A stretch of 64,000 nucleotides of DNA from Sclerurus mexicanus (lineage: Eukaryota; Chordata; Aves; Passeriformes; Furnariidae), in the NCBI GenBank assembly GCA_013396755.1, contig VWZF01007012.1, forward strand, positions 1,065,023 through 1,129,022, given 5' to 3'. Within the stretch, counting starts at the first letter, position 1. Each line of letters opens with the position of its first letter. Below, piece by piece: positions 1 to 12,020 of this stretch. Under the pieces are notes generated by a model that was not told where the DNA came from, did not search any database, and was given only the letters and a program-made list of their open reading frames with translations. The translations under genes were made by a program, and so were the position numbers.

Positions 1-1212
1 AAATGGTGCAGGCAAACACAGAGTGCAATTACTCACCTTTGTAAACAAAAAGATACAACTGATTTTATCTCATTCATCTTTCTGGTGCCCTTAGAAAAAT
101 GAAGTTCACCAACACCTCAGTATGGTCTACATACTTTCATGTCCCCATGTGTGATATATGTCCCTGCATTCACACACACAGCACACACACGTGCCCTGGT
201 GTGTTTGCAGGGCCTCAGCTCAAATGCAGGCTCAGATGGAGTGTGTGAGAGCTCCCAAAAATTAATATAAATCAGCTTAAAGCAGGTGGGGAGGAGAGAG
301 GAAAATGAGGGTCCCTGGACCTCCAACACCAGCCCTGTAACTGTGAATACAGATAACTGGAATCACAGGGCAAAGAAATACAGCAGTGTAATCACCAAGT
401 CTGAGAGAGCACTTGGACCATTCAGGGGACTCAGGTCACAAGGCTTGCTATGGATCACAAAGGAAATTGGTGCAAAAGGTGGAAGTTAAGCTGCATTTGT
501 CCAAATTCTGTGCTAACCACACAAGCACCTAACCTGTATGAGAGGTAACAGCACACTGCCAGGACTCTGAGGACAGGCTGCTCAGGTCTCTATACTTGGC
601 TCCATGCAGGATCTTATCCCAGAAATGATGTTCTTTGGATTTTTCATTTGTGGCTACAGGAGCCACATCACTTCCCAGCTGTGAGCCACTGGCTGCTTAG
701 TAACAGGCTTTTTGGAAGAGAAGTCGTAGGAACATGTTCCTCTGTCTGTATCTGGTCTTAATTCTCTCAGAGCCTCAGCATAGGAATCCTGGAATCACAG
801 GAAATGGAAACCCAGCAAAAACTAATTGCTCTTGACTATTTTTTGTAAGGTTGTGAGACAGATTGCCTCTGCTTATACTAGAACCACATATGGATACAGA
901 CCAAACCCCAAAACTAAGCATCCCAAAATTCCAGTTTGGCTCTAAACTTTGCCTTAAGCGTTTGTTGATGCAAAATCCTGTGTGCAGGTGACTGCCTGAT
1001 GGGATGTTTGAAGGAGAAAGACTTGGAGAAGAGCTATGGGGACTAGTTGGTGAATTGATGTTTAATTCCTGAATCATTTAAATGAAATATTTGTGATTAT
1101 TTCTATTAAAACAGGCTTAAATTTTCCTTAAACATATTTGTAAAGCACAGTCTTAATTTCTGGCTACAGTTTGCTATGAAATCTACATGCAGACTGGTAT
1201 TGAACATCAGTT
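1..1212. other. Non-coding sequence, no gene seen
   Basis: No credible coding frame lies here; the open frames are 67-100 codons, overlap on opposite strands and show no domain. A short imperfect (AC)n run lies at about 170-190. The rest is unremarkable mixed-composition sequence, becoming AT-rich at 1075-1150. Confidence 0.6.
170..190. repeat. Short imperfect (AC)n run
   Basis: Alternating CA with one interruption (AGC) in about 21 bases. This is an ordinary dinucleotide microsatellite seed. Confidence 0.7.
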
Positions 1213-1486
1213 CATCACAGAATCACAGAAGAGTTTGTGTTGGAAGGGAACATAAAGATCATGTATTTCCACCCTCCTGCCATGGGCAGGGACACCTTCC
1301 ACTATCCCAGGTTGCTCCAAGCCCCATCCAACCTGGCCTTGGACACTTCCAGGGGTGGGGTATCCACAACTTCTCTGGACAACCCATGCCAGGGCCTCAC
1401 CACCCTCAGAGGGAAGAATTTGTTCCTAATATCCAATCTAAACCTTCTCTCTTTCTGTTTAAAGCCATTCCCCCTCCTGCTGTTGG
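1213..1486 (-). mobile_element. CR1 LINE 3' fragment, copy 1
   Basis: Read on the plus strand it opens with the AATCACAG octamer motif, then TTGGAAGGGA, the CCATGGGCAGGGACACC block, CCAACCTGGCCTTGGACAC, and runs to the TTTAAAGCCATTCCCC block. This is the reverse complement of the avian CR1 3' end, so the element lies on the minus strand. Only about 270 bp remain and no reverse transcriptase is left, as expected of a 5'-truncated dead copy. It creates spurious open frames on both strands. Several substitutions from the usual CR1 wording suggest an old insertion. Confidence 0.93.
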
Positions 1487-3694
1487 AAATGCCATATCAC
1501 CTACGCTACTTGTTTTATTTATTTTGACCAAAGCTAACAGGGGAATAAGTCCAGCTTGAGCTGTGTAACACACCTTCCTCTTCCAAGCGTTTGGTCCCTG
1601 CTGCAACCACAGGCTGGGAAAAGTATGGAACATGCTTGTAAAGTTTGCAAAATATTTTCTCCCTGCGTAAGAGTCCTTTGCTGCCACAGTCTTTGCCTTT
1701 GTGGGTTAGTATAAAACCATCTATCACACTTCCTGATGACAGATGTCTACATGTCCGAATAACACCCAGCATGGAGAGCTATGCACTTCGACAGGCAGAA
1801 TCAGGTTTCAGAAGAGATTGAGGCAACTCCAGAAGTGAATGGAATGCACAGATGTTAGCAAGCCTGTCCTTCTGATTAAGTTTGCTGCAATGCAGAAGGT
1901 ATAAATATGTTCAGATGCTTAGAAGGCCATGGGAAATGAGAGACTGCATTTTAGCACCCAGCACTTTTGAGTCCCGGGGTAATCCTGATTTTAAGTACAC
2001 CTTTTATAGACCAATCTGGCTGAATGGTTCTACAAGTTAAATGAAGCAAAGACTTTGTAGAAGTATTCTGGCAAACAATATAATGTATCACTTAAAGAGC
2101 TATAACCAAGCAAGTGGAAAATGCAGCTCTTGTTGCAATTTAAGGCAGAGTAACAGTAGTTCATATTTAGCATTTTATTGTGGAAAATGAAAATAAATAT
2201 CAGTAAGCAAATAGGCATTGTACCCCAGTGCACTCTGCTACCCAGATATCAACATGTGTTTTTGGGTAACCACCATCCAGGCAGCTTATAACTCTTAGAA
2301 AGGTGTCTGTAGATGTTTTCTTTGTAGCAGCAATCCAGTGTTGGGCAATCCCAGCTCTTTGTTTCAAGAGGAGGGAGCCCCTTATTCCCAAACTATGGTG
2401 CTTCAGCTTTTGGGACAACGCAATCACACCTCGGTGGAGTCTCCTCCAGCCTGGAGGTAACACTGAGTCTTGGGAACAACTTGATCTGACAAGAGCAGGG
2501 ATATGTTTCAGACTCACACCCTGCCCCCTGCCCTGCCTGTGAGCTCCTCGGGTCATGCCTGAGGGTCACAGACCTATGGATTTCACACCTTTCTCATCCC
2601 AGGGACTTCACCAAGCACAGCTTTCCACTGGGCTTTCTGCAAGAAGTGACTTTGGAGAAGTTTGTCATGCTGAACATCGATAAACTGGAGTACAATTTGT
2701 GCTTAATTGGACCAGCAGTCTCTGGGACAGATGTCCATGAAACACAAGGAGGTCCTACTGTCACAATCCCACTGAGGAATAAAATCAGCCTTGAGAAGGT
2801 TTTTCCCTAGCAAAGAATTCCCAGCAGAGGAGGAACAGATGATAAAGCAGAGATAAGTGAACCACTCTTCAGGACTTGTGCTTCTCCCTCTGTTCCAGGG
2901 CTGCACCAGCACATCCTCATTGGTCACTTCCCAGAATCTCAAAAAATTCACAGGGGGCTAGTTCCAGCTGCTGGGTGTCTCTCAGCAGCTGGGTCTTGGG
3001 CAGCGAAAGCTGACACTCCGCAGACACATCGTGCTAAACTCCAGAGTGTCCCTGCACGGTGCAAGGATCCTGCACGGCCCAGCCAACCCTTCAGAAAGTG
3101 CTGCTTCAGAGTGACTCTTAGCAGGGGAAGTATCTCATTGATTATTCGTGGATCTATAGCGAATTGCATTATTTTATTCAAAATTATACCAGTAAGGCAT
3201 AATATTTATGGGACTGGAAATGTCTTCTGAGTGACTGCTCCGGATGTTGGAAGTGTTCACTGCCCTGGGTGTCTCAGGGGTCTCTGCCAGGCTGGTAAAT
3301 CTGAAATCCCTCATTCATTCAGGGCTGGAAAACACTTTAGTCCTGAATGAAGCATCGGAAGAGATTTTTACACCTGGGTTTTTATAGCCTGACCTCAGCA
3401 GAAAAAAGGAATAACTCTGGATTTTCATATGAGATGACCTGAGGAACAGCTCCACACAGCTAAGCTCACTCGTGCTCTTTTGAGCGCTCACTTTGGCTTT
3501 CTTTGCTTTAAAAATCACAACTGCCAGTGGCTGCTATCCCTTCTTTCCCTGAGTCCATTGAGAGACGTCACCCTGAACTCTGCTCTCCTCATTTCCTTTT
3601 CCTTCCCTGGGAGTGCTCTGCCTCTGTTCTGCTGTTCCCCCAGAACAGCCTGGCTTGGGCATTGCCCTCCTTCCATGTGCTGAGCATGGGGCCA
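1487..3694. other. Non-coding sequence, no gene seen
   Basis: No recognisable gene. A 10-bp perfect inverted repeat with a 9-nt loop (CCAGCTGCTG / CAGCAGCTGG) occupies 2964-2992, close to what chance allows. Short open frames on both strands (for example minus 2200-2556) have no family features. Composition is mixed, with an AT-rich patch near 2090-2215. Confidence 0.55.
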
Positions 3695-3701
3695 GTGAGC
3701 A

Positions 3702-3950
3702 CACGTGTGTTCCTGTGGGTGTGTGCACACATGTGTATTCCTGGGTGTGCCCACGTGTGTTCCTCTGTGTGCCCATGTGTGTTCCTGTGGGTGTGTTTGC
3801 CCACGTGTGTTCCTGAGTCTGTGCACACGTGTGTTGCTGTGTGTGTGTGTATGCCCACGTGTGCTCCTCTGTGTGTGCCCACGTGTGTTGCTCTGTGTGT
3901 GTGTATGCCCACGTGTGCTCCTGTGTGTGTGCCCACGTGTGCTCAGGGTG
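3702..3950. repeat. GT-rich minisatellite carrying CACGTG E-boxes
   Basis: About ten tandem units of 22-30 bp share the core (A)CGTGTGTTCCTGTG(T/G)GTG. The last units alternate 30, 24, 30 and 24 bp (starts 3827, 3857, 3881, 3911, then a partial unit at 3935), giving a 54-bp higher-order repeat. Eight units contain the palindrome CACGTG, starting at 3702, 3752, 3802, 3826, 3856, 3880, 3910 and 3934. The array lacks stops in most frames, which explains the long overlapping open frames on both strands. Those frames are low complexity and are not genes. CACGTG is the canonical binding word of bHLH factors such as USF, MYC/MAX and CLOCK; binding here is untested. Confidence 0.92.
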
Positions 3951-4179
3951 CTGCTGCACAGCTGTGTCCTGTGGACCTTGGCACGGCACACACAGCTGAC
4001 CTTCCTGCCCAGGGAATGGGAACACGTCTCTGGCACACAGAGGGTTAATAGCTCTAAATCTAAAGTACTCATCTGCAATCTCAATTTGCTCAGAGTCCAG
4101 CAGCTGCATTAGTTGAGATAATTCTGTCAGTGAGTGCTGTTTGTACCCAGAACATGCCTGCTAAATTTGTTAAAGAATA
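3951..4179. other. Non-coding spacer after the minisatellite
   Basis: Unique sequence with no gene. Composition changes from GT-rich to balanced near 4030 and becomes AT-rich towards the next candidate element. Confidence 0.5.
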
Positions 4180-4480
4180 CCCCAGACTAACGCATCATTA
4201 CACTCACAAAGTCATCTATCTTTTACTTCAGATTAATTCTTTTTTTTCCCTCTCTCTTCACCTCCTCCATAAATCCTGGTGCACTTAATTAATTTCAGTT
4301 CCAGTGTAAGGTCCATAATACAGAATTGTTCAAGCAAACACAAAATTAATTATTCTATTTACAGCCTTCTCATTGAAAGGAGCATTTCATCTTTCATAAT
4401 TACATTTTGGAACGTCCAATTATGAATTCAGACTTCTGCTGCTTTGCATACCGTGATTGTATGCAAGTGTCTCCATGCCA
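4180..4480. promoter_or_regulatory. Candidate conserved non-coding element, homeodomain-rich
   Basis: AT-rich, repeat-free sequence with TTAATTAA at 4285-4292, another AATTAATTA cluster near 4344-4352, and several ATTA/TAAT words. This is the texture of developmental enhancers bound by homeodomain factors. Conservation cannot be judged from one sequence, so the call rests on composition and motif clustering only. Confidence 0.35.
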
Positions 4481-4573
4481 ATGAGAACCAAGATTTGGGT
4501 CTCACATTTCCTTCCAATTAGACTAAATTCAAGTACAGTTCCAGTCTGAAAAACCTTTTCAAGAGGTGACAGA

Positions 4574-4596
4574 GGGAGAGGGTGGGAGATGGGGGG
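4574..4596 (+). other. G-quadruplex motif
   Basis: Four G-runs of at least three (4574-4576, 4580-4582, 4584-4586, 4591-4596) are separated by loops of 3, 1 and 4 nt. This meets the standard G3-loop1-7 definition of an intramolecular G-quadruplex on the plus strand. Confidence 0.7.
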
Positions 4597-6244
4597 TGCC
4601 TAAAGAATCAGGTTAAAAAAATGCCTCTCTGAATGCATGTTATCATTTCTTCTCCAGCAAGAGAAATGTCTTTATAACACACTACGAGGCTGCTGTGGCT
4701 GGTTCAGTAACCCTACTAGCTGCTACAGGCTTAATTCTACAAGCAAAAAAGACTTTATCAAGCTCTTTTCGAGATAATGGAAAAATTCCTTGGCTCCTAT
4801 GCCTTTAAAAAGAGCTTTTGAACTCATGCACAAGTTGATATACATTATACCCTTGATTTGTGTTAATTATATCAATTTTTAATGCCTTCGATCACAGTAG
4901 CTGAGTTGTAAGTGAAATCTGAAACTGCAAATGTTTCCTGCTTGCTGCAAACCTGGGGCAGATTCAAGTTTTCACGTGCTTTTGGAGAACTGTGGCCTCG
5001 GCCCATGAAGAAGGGAAGGAAACCCCAGGCTCAACAGCTCTGGCTTCTGCCTGTCCACAAGCAAAATTCCTCCTGGAACCGAGGACTGTGGTGGGTGTTT
5101 GGTTCCCCTCAGAGCTGCAATGCCATGGGAAATAGAGGAGACAGGGGGTGATGGATGCTTTCTCCAGAGAGAGGGTTTTCCACCTGCAGGTACAGCAGGG
5201 TTGGACTCAGATTTGGAGGCTGGGGGATCTGTTTCATTCTCCAAATATTTTTATAGAAGTGTTTAACCCTGCTGAAGGATCTTGGATGGGAGATAAGTAA
5301 GTGTCTGTTGTGAGACTGTAGGAAAGTGTCGATTCGAGCCCTTACCCTTCAGCAGCAGGCAACTAAGATTTTTATGCTCTGCTTCTTTGCATACTTGAGA
5401 AAAGGCCACAGCTGATGTGACCTTTTAGGATATCTGGTTTAAAAATTCCTGGCCAGTACAGATCGAAATGAGCTTTTCTAAGAGCTACAAAGTAGCTCTC
5501 GAGTCCAACTGTCAGGTTTGATCATGCCCTGAAAAGCCCAAATGTGCCCATCTCCTTTAGAAACAGAAATAAATTGCTTTAGCCTTATCTAGAGTTTTAC
5601 AGTGCCTGCTGTTCTAATAGGATGAAGCGTGGTAATCAACTTTATAGAGCATATTTCCATGGCCCACCCGTTATGTCATGCCTTGTTTACACAATTGGAA
5701 TTAGGGATTAAGAGGTACACATACTGGGCAGAGGGCCAAAAATACTTTTACAGCCCTGATTTACTGGCTAGCCCGTGCAGGGCTTGGGAACTGCGTGTGC
5801 ATGAGCTGCAGTGGGACTGTGACTGGGTCGGCGTGCAGGGTTTAGCGAAGCCCAGCATTGCATCACAGTGTCTGAAAACCAACCCGAGCGCCAAGCAGGT
5901 GGGCACTGCGTGTCACCACGTGGGCCCTGGTGGGGCGGGATGGATGGGACGGCTGCTGCTGCTCCACTGGCATCTGTCCCTCTCCTAACACATCTTCATT
6001 TGCTGATCAGATACCTGGGAGTTGAAGACCCCAGGCACAGTGCCTGTGTCGTTTGGTGGGAAACACACTAATGGTAATAGAGTTTAATCCGTCATGGTGT
6101 GCAGGGAAGGGGAGTTGACAGAGGGGCTGGGAAACCTGTGCTGAGCCCTGGTTTGGTACTGGCACCAACAGAAACACAACATATGTAAAGAGACTGAGAC
6201 TTGAGAGCAAAGTAGATTTGTTTTCCTTTTACTTTTTATTATCC
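4597..6244. other. Non-coding sequence, no gene seen
   Basis: Balanced to AT-rich unique sequence. AT-rich words cluster around 4830-4885 (TTAATTATATCAATTTTTAATG), weakly enhancer-like. A slightly CpG-richer patch lies at about 5815-5935 but is far too small and weak to be a CpG island. Open frames up to 119 codons (5629-5988 plus) show no domain. Confidence 0.5.
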
Positions 6245-6400
6245 TAGAATCATAAAGTCACAGAATAATTTGGGTTGGAAGGGACCGTGCAGATCACCTA
6301 GTTCCAATCCCCCTGACGTGGGCAGGGACACCTTGTACTAGACCAGGCTGCTCAATACCTCATCCCACCTGGCCTTAAGCATTTCCAGGGATGATGCAAG
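6245..6400 (-). mobile_element. CR1 LINE 3' fragment, copy 2
   Basis: On the plus strand it begins TAGAATCATAAAGTCACAG, then GGGTTGGAAGGGACC, GTGGGCAGGGACACC and a CTGGCCTTAAGC block, ending after CCAGGGATGATG. This is the antisense of the CR1 3' tail, about 155 bp long, making it the shortest copy in the window. Confidence 0.9.
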
Positions 6401-7259
6401 GAATATCACCTTTATTAGTGAGCGTGATGTTCCTTGCCTAACAACTGTGCAGCTATAGACACAGAAAAAGTTCTTAACTTTAAATATAATTAATGTGTCA
6501 TTTATAGCTGGAGAGCAGGAGAGGTTGACCCTGCTCTTTGCCCACTTGCAGCACTCTCATTGGAGGGGATCCATCCCTGCCTTGCTGAGTATGACCCAGC
6601 TCTTCACACTTACATGTGCAAACCAGGAGTTATTCTGAGGTCATAGGGTGTGGAATGAGAAGAGAAGCAAACTGAAAGCTCTGAGGCCAGGTGTATCCAT
6701 GAGAAAAAGCATTTCGGAGTCAGAGAAAATGGGACAAGGAGAGGCAGTGAGATGGATGTGGGTACTTCCCCTCTGCCCACCCCTCAGAAGGATGCAGAGG
6801 GAGTAGGAGGACATCTGTCCTGATGCAGAGAGAGCCTGCCACAGCCACCTTCTCTGGGCACTGATGAGGGGACAGGCACTGGTTTGCCCTGCAAGGACAC
6901 ACACATGCACCAAGCTCACCTCTCTGGCAGCCAGAACCCATGAGTTCAGCCCAGCTGGAGCTCAACCACGTCTTCACTCAAGCTGGAGACAGCAAACGTA
7001 TTTTTTCCCCTCTGCTGATGCTGTTGGTAATTTGTAGGCTCTGTACAAGTGTGACGTTTGCTGGGGGAAGCCAGTTTGTGCAGTTTTTAGCTCATTTAGT
7101 GCGTTATCTCTTGTGGGAGCAACTTCATGGCTTACACGAAGAGACGTAAATAATTTATTTTAAAAACTATTGGAAGAACAGTGGATTTATGGGTCTTATT
7201 GCCAAAAGGGAATTATAATCACCCCCTGGTCCAGCCCCTGGCTTTCTCCAAGCAACTCC
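6401..7259. other. Non-coding sequence, no gene seen
   Basis: Unique sequence. Overlapping minus-strand open frames at 6641-6977 have no domains and their reading frames conflict. Nothing else stands out. Confidence 0.5.
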
Positions 7260-7500
7260 TGACTCAGAGCCCACAACTTGCAGTTGAGCCGGAGCTGGTT
7301 TATTTTAATTTTTCAAGCACATCCAATCTTGGCAACACTGCTTTATTCAACAACAAAATATTTTTTTACTGTCCTTAGCTGGCAGGAGTTAATTGCTCCC
7401 TTTTGTGAGCTGTGAATGGGTTTGTTCTGTTCCACCTGGCATGTCTGTTTTTGTTTGTTAATTAGGTATTAATTGCAGAGGCTGATGGGGATTTATAGGT
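7260..7500. promoter_or_regulatory. Candidate conserved non-coding element
   Basis: Contains TTAATTAG at 7458-7465 followed at once by a TATTAATTG word, plus TTTATTTTAATTTTTC at about 7298. The homeodomain-type clustering lies in repeat-free sequence. Function is inferred from texture alone. Confidence 0.33.
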
Positions 7501-9779
7501 GAAAAGAACATGTGTTTACTGGTCCTGCACGGAAGGGGCTGAAATGAATCGAGTTTGGTAACAACAGACCTTGTAACATCACTAATATGTATTTTCCAAG
7601 GGGTGTTATGGTCTGATGTTCAGTGAGGCACAGAGAGGTGAGGGAAAGTTTTTGGTTATTGATTCTCAGAATATTGCAGCTCAGATCGTGCATTGCTGGT
7701 TAATGAAATACAGTGGTAAGGAAAGGAGAGGGCTATTTTTTGAAATATCGAAGTTGTTATAAAATATAAAAGGAAATTGTGGAAAGTGGGTTAACAATCA
7801 ACCAGCTCCTCATTTTACTGGTTTAATGACAAAGCTAGGAAAAAACATATAAAAATGATCCTTGGAGAAGCTGACATTGTTACGGGCTGCTGAGAACTAT
7901 TGGAGAGCTGAGATGGATAGGCAGAGATTTTCATACCTTTGAAATAAAAATTACAGGATAAAGTTTTCTATAGGGAAAAGAGAACGAGAAAACAGGAACT
8001 CTGAGGAAACAATACTGAGGAGGACAAGACACTTTGGGTATATAAAGGATTATTTTAACATGCTTTCCCAAAATCTTTTAGGAAATTAAAATATCAAGGT
8101 ATAATTATTTCAATCCCTTCTGATTGAAGATTATATTAAAAACATAAAAAGAGAAAGCTACAGTTTGGTAGATGGATATAACTGAGGTAATTGCTTGACC
8201 TACAGGCTACAAGGCAAAGCCTGTTACTTAGAAACTCCTTAGGGGAACTAGAAAAGTAAAAATACCCACATTCCAGTAGCAAGGCTCATCACAAGCTCCA
8301 GGGTGTCATCTATGGCAGGAAGGGATAGTGTGGGGCTACAGACCCGTCATCTGCCTTTCTCCTTGAGAGCTGGATTTGCCAAGACTATCTGCTGTGGCCA
8401 TTTTGGGAAAGCCTAAAAATTCAATTTCCAGGATGATGAAGAGTGCAAAAGAATGCAGAAAATGAGGTGGGGAAGAGATTTTCAGTGGAGAGCTGCACAA
8501 TTTCCTGTTTAATACGCTATTTTAAAGCCTTGTTCTTTTGTTGCCCTGCCAGTGATGTCTCAGAATCCAAAAACCTTGCATGGATTTTTAAAATTATTCT
8601 AAGTCAGCTAAATAAATGCATAACTCCTGATAAACCAGCTCATGCAGAATCATGCCATACTTCTCCAGCAATCTTGAACCAATGTTTTTTCTCTACAAAA
8701 CCCAGGCTCTTACCTCCCTGCCTGGCCCTGCTGTTCTACTTGTACTTACCCGTGCTCTCCTATCAGCCTTCTGGATCAGGACAATGTGCTTTCCCTACCC
8801 TCAGCACCTCTATTTACCCTGCTTTCCAAGGTTGTCAAGGGAATATTCAGTATCTATCATCTGTACAAACATCACAAAGTCATCAGGACAAACTAAAAAC
8901 ACGGATTCTCTGTGAAAGAAGTATTCTGTAACTTGTATAGGAATTGTGGGTTTTCTACCTTTTGCCACCTACCCAATGTATAAATCCTGGGCAATAGACG
9001 TGTGAGACTGTGATGTGGAAAACAAAACCAGGGATTGCAGACCTTCAGTTGTTCGCTATCTTAAATTAATCCTACATGATCATTTTTGGGGTTCTTCCAT
9101 TTCACATGGGCCTGTTCTGCTCATCAGCAACAGCAGCTGGACAAAGCAGTGCATTCCTGTGCTTTGCTTAATGCATTGCCTTCCCACCCTTCTGTCTTTC
9201 ATCTCTGTCTTCAATGGAAGCTTTTAATGTCCTTGAGAGTTTACTTGATCTGCTCCCTCCTTCCACACACCACACAGATTTCTCCGATTACTTGCACGAA
9301 GAGGGCACGTTCCAATGTTTGTGTGAGCAGTGGCATATCCCCTGGAATGTCCCAGTGGATCAGAGACAAACCAGGTTTTTCCTTCTAGGGCAGTACAGTC
9401 AAATTGGTGGTGTTGCAATACCAGTAGTGGGTCTAGGAGACTCTGTCCCCTTTCCTCAGGTGAGACCATATGAGACAGCACCAAGGAGTGGTTTAACCAT
9501 CTGAGGATGTACAGAGTGCCCAGAGAGGTGCATTAACCAAGGTGATGGTGGTGAGGCCTTCCAGATGAGGCTGGATTGCAGCAAGCAAGCATTCACAGGG
9601 CTATTTTCAAAGTCCTTGATGCTGCCCTGTTGTTAAGAGATGTTTTTAACCCCTAACAAAAGGTTATGGCACTGCCCAATTGTTTCTCATTTGTGGACTT
9701 GGCTTTCACAGAGAGTTCAATTATCTGCAGATGACGGTTGTACCTGGGCTGGGAAGGGGCTGCCTTGGACTGTGACGTT
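7501..9779. other. Non-coding sequence, AT-rich then mixed
   Basis: 7730-8270 is AT-rich and A-biased with no clear simple repeat. The open frame at 8443-8931 (162 codons, plus) and three overlapping frames at 9015-9504 lack domains and recognisable splice boundaries. I do not call a gene. Confidence 0.5.
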
Positions 9780-9900
9780 TCTCCTGGGCTGCATCCACTG
9801 ATTATGATTATTATTTTCAGCAGCTTTATCGCATCGGTGATAAACTGCAGGCATTCTTCTTATAAACAACAAGAAACTTTGAACCTTTTAAATGCTCCCT
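9780..9900. promoter_or_regulatory. Candidate conserved non-coding element, short
   Basis: Compact AT-rich block with TGATTATGATTATTATTTTC, then a GATAAAC word and TTATAAACAAC. Forkhead-like and homeodomain-like words occur together in about 120 bp without any repeat. Confidence 0.3.
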
Positions 9901-11699
9901 GAACTGTGGAGAACTTGTTAAGCTGTATAATGCTCAGTGAGAAGGCAAAGTGCAAAGTACTGCCAGCCTTGCATTACTCACAGGTCCACACAAGTGGCCT
10001 CAGCAATATTCCTGGTTTACCAGTGAGCACTGTGGGGTGCCCCAAAGGAAGGGGCACCTTCTTCTTTGGTCACAGGGCAAACTTGTTCCTGTAAATCCCA
10101 GGAGAAGAAAGAGCAGCTCTGGGTCTTTGACAAATGTTTCTTGCTGATGGTGTGTGATACTGCTTCACTTCCTGGCTCACTTCTGCACTTCCCATTCCTT
10201 CAAGCTGAAAGTTTTTCCCAGCATGATGACCATCCAATCCTTACTCTTCTGGACAGAGGTTTTGAGTTCTGTAAGAGCTCTGAGAACACTTCCTCCTCTA
10301 CTTGTTCTTTCTTGTTCTGATCTAGTCTTTTGGTGGGGACAGGGAACCTCTCAAGAAGAATGTGAAAAAGAAAGCTGTGGATGGATTTATAACGATAGTA
10401 AGAAGGAAACACTCACGTCTCTCCCTTACTCTTCATCCTCTCAAGATGCTTTTAAAAATAGGTAGAATCTCAGATTGGCTTCATACCAGGTCCTTTTTGG
10501 ACTGTTCTGCAGCTCATATCATCTGAGCATCATATTCAACAGCCAAACAGGGAGGAGATGCCCATGAACATGTTTTGGGTTTGTGATTTGGGTGTCATCA
10601 CACTGTGTAACCCCAGGGGTGGGATTCTTCTGATCAGGTGTTGGTGGGCAGCCACTGACAGTAGGCGAAGCTCTTGGCAGTACAGACAGGGAACCCTTGA
10701 GTCAAAGCAATATTGTCCAGAAATGAATGTCAGAAGTACAGTATGTAGATGCTTTCAGGGCACAGTTTATTTCCCTCCACCGGGGGAGCAGAGAGTGGGT
10801 CAGGTAAGTGTCTGCGATCTGAGTTCCTGGAGTCAACCTCACCCCCCAGGACTAGTGACAGTCAGAGCTGGATCTTGGAAAAACCTTGGTGAAATAGTGA
10901 GCAGAGCTGATCAGCGTGAGCATGTGACTTCACTAGGTTGATTGCTGCTTCTCCTTTTCTTATATGTAAGTTTTTAATTATAAACTGGACTTTCAACAGT
11001 AAAAGTGAAACCACTTGGGAAGTCACAGCAAGTCAGTGTCTTCACAAACAGAGATTTTTGTGCATAAATGTAAACTAATCAAGCTGTGTGTGTGAGATGA
11101 AGTAAAGCAATGTCACTCTCGGGTTCTGGAGCTTGGCTTTGAAAAGACAGCAGGGCATTATTTTGTTATCTCTAAGTTCTTCCCATCCAGATAACAGGGA
11201 AAAAAAAAGTCAGAAGCAAAGATACAGTATTCACAACTCATAGGTTTCTCCCACTGTGCATTTTTCTCCCGTCTTTCCCAGAGGGCCTGAATTTTCTCAG
11301 TGTCAGCCAGTGCAAGAAGTGCAAAGGAGAATGAGCAGGATTGGGAATGTAGCAAGGTATATTCATCTTTCCTGGAGTAGATGCATTTCAGGGAGCAGGC
11401 AGAGAAAGTTTGGCCTGATTTAGGTGGTCAAGAGGGATCTGACTTAGGTTTGCAAGGCAGCTAACAGGGACACATTTCCCAGCATCAGGTTATGCAAGAC
11501 ACTGAGATGCAGGTGGGAGGGGGCAGTCTGACTGCGAGTCATTTTGCATCTGCATGAAAATGGAGTTCAAAACATTCCCTCTAGAGTGGTATCCAATACC
11601 AAAATTGGATTTGGGAACTCAGAGTACATGAATATTTGTGCTGTCAATAAGAGTTATCTGTATACAGAACCCTTTGCTTGTCTGCTTTCTCTACCATGC
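9901..11699. other. Non-coding sequence, one isolated splice-donor consensus
   Basis: A perfect plus-strand 5' splice-site consensus CAG|GTAAGT lies at 10801-10809, but no convincing exon precedes it. Such a 9-mer is expected about once in 130 kb of strand by chance. Open frames up to 127 codons are featureless. Confidence 0.45.
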
Positions 11700-12020
11700 T
11701 TCCTTCTTAATTCATTTTCAGTCTTTAATGTACTGTTGTGTAGCATCCTCTCCCATTAGGCCCTGTAATGTGCTCCGATTGCCTTCAGCTTGACTGCACT
11801 TAATAGCCAGCGTAAATAGAACTTAGTGTAGCATGCACTAACATCTCTATCCATTGTCCAGAGATTAAATACATGCCACAAATGGTTTACGCATCATCAG
11901 CCTCGAGCCCTCGTTTCATAGCTCCCAACCAAAAGAGGATATTAAATTAATTTGCAGGTTGCTTTAGCAAAGCCTAACAAAAAGAAGGGGGAAAAAAAAA
12001 ATCCTGAGAGTCACTCTGCA
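11700..12020. promoter_or_regulatory. Candidate conserved non-coding element
   Basis: Dense unique AT-rich stretch with CACTTAATAGCC near 11798, a GGTTTACGCATCATC word at about 11885 and ATTAAATTAATTTGC at 11941-11955. No simple repeat occurs except the A-run near 11990-12000. Confidence 0.36.

Noticed and set aside
1237..1559. Plus open frames over the first CR1 copy (and similar frames at 27.6, 33.6 and 47.0 kb)
   Set aside because: They translate the antisense of CR1 3' tails, which is non-coding; the similarity among them is repeat identity.
2964..2992. 10-bp inverted repeat as a terminator or RNA stem
   Set aside because: Stem and loop sizes are expected by chance in 64 kb and there is no gene context.
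3515..4112. Open frames of 115-191 codons on both strands, rich in His/Thr or Cys/Val
   Set aside because: They run through the GT-rich minisatellite, which lacks stops in most frames. Low-complexity periodic translations on both strands are a repeat artefact.
5815..5935. Slightly CpG-richer patch as a possible CpG island promoter
   Set aside because: Far too short and CpG-poor to meet any island criterion.
10801..10809. Perfect CAG|GTAAGT donor
   Set aside because: No plausible exon upstream; one such 9-mer is expected by chance at about this frequency.
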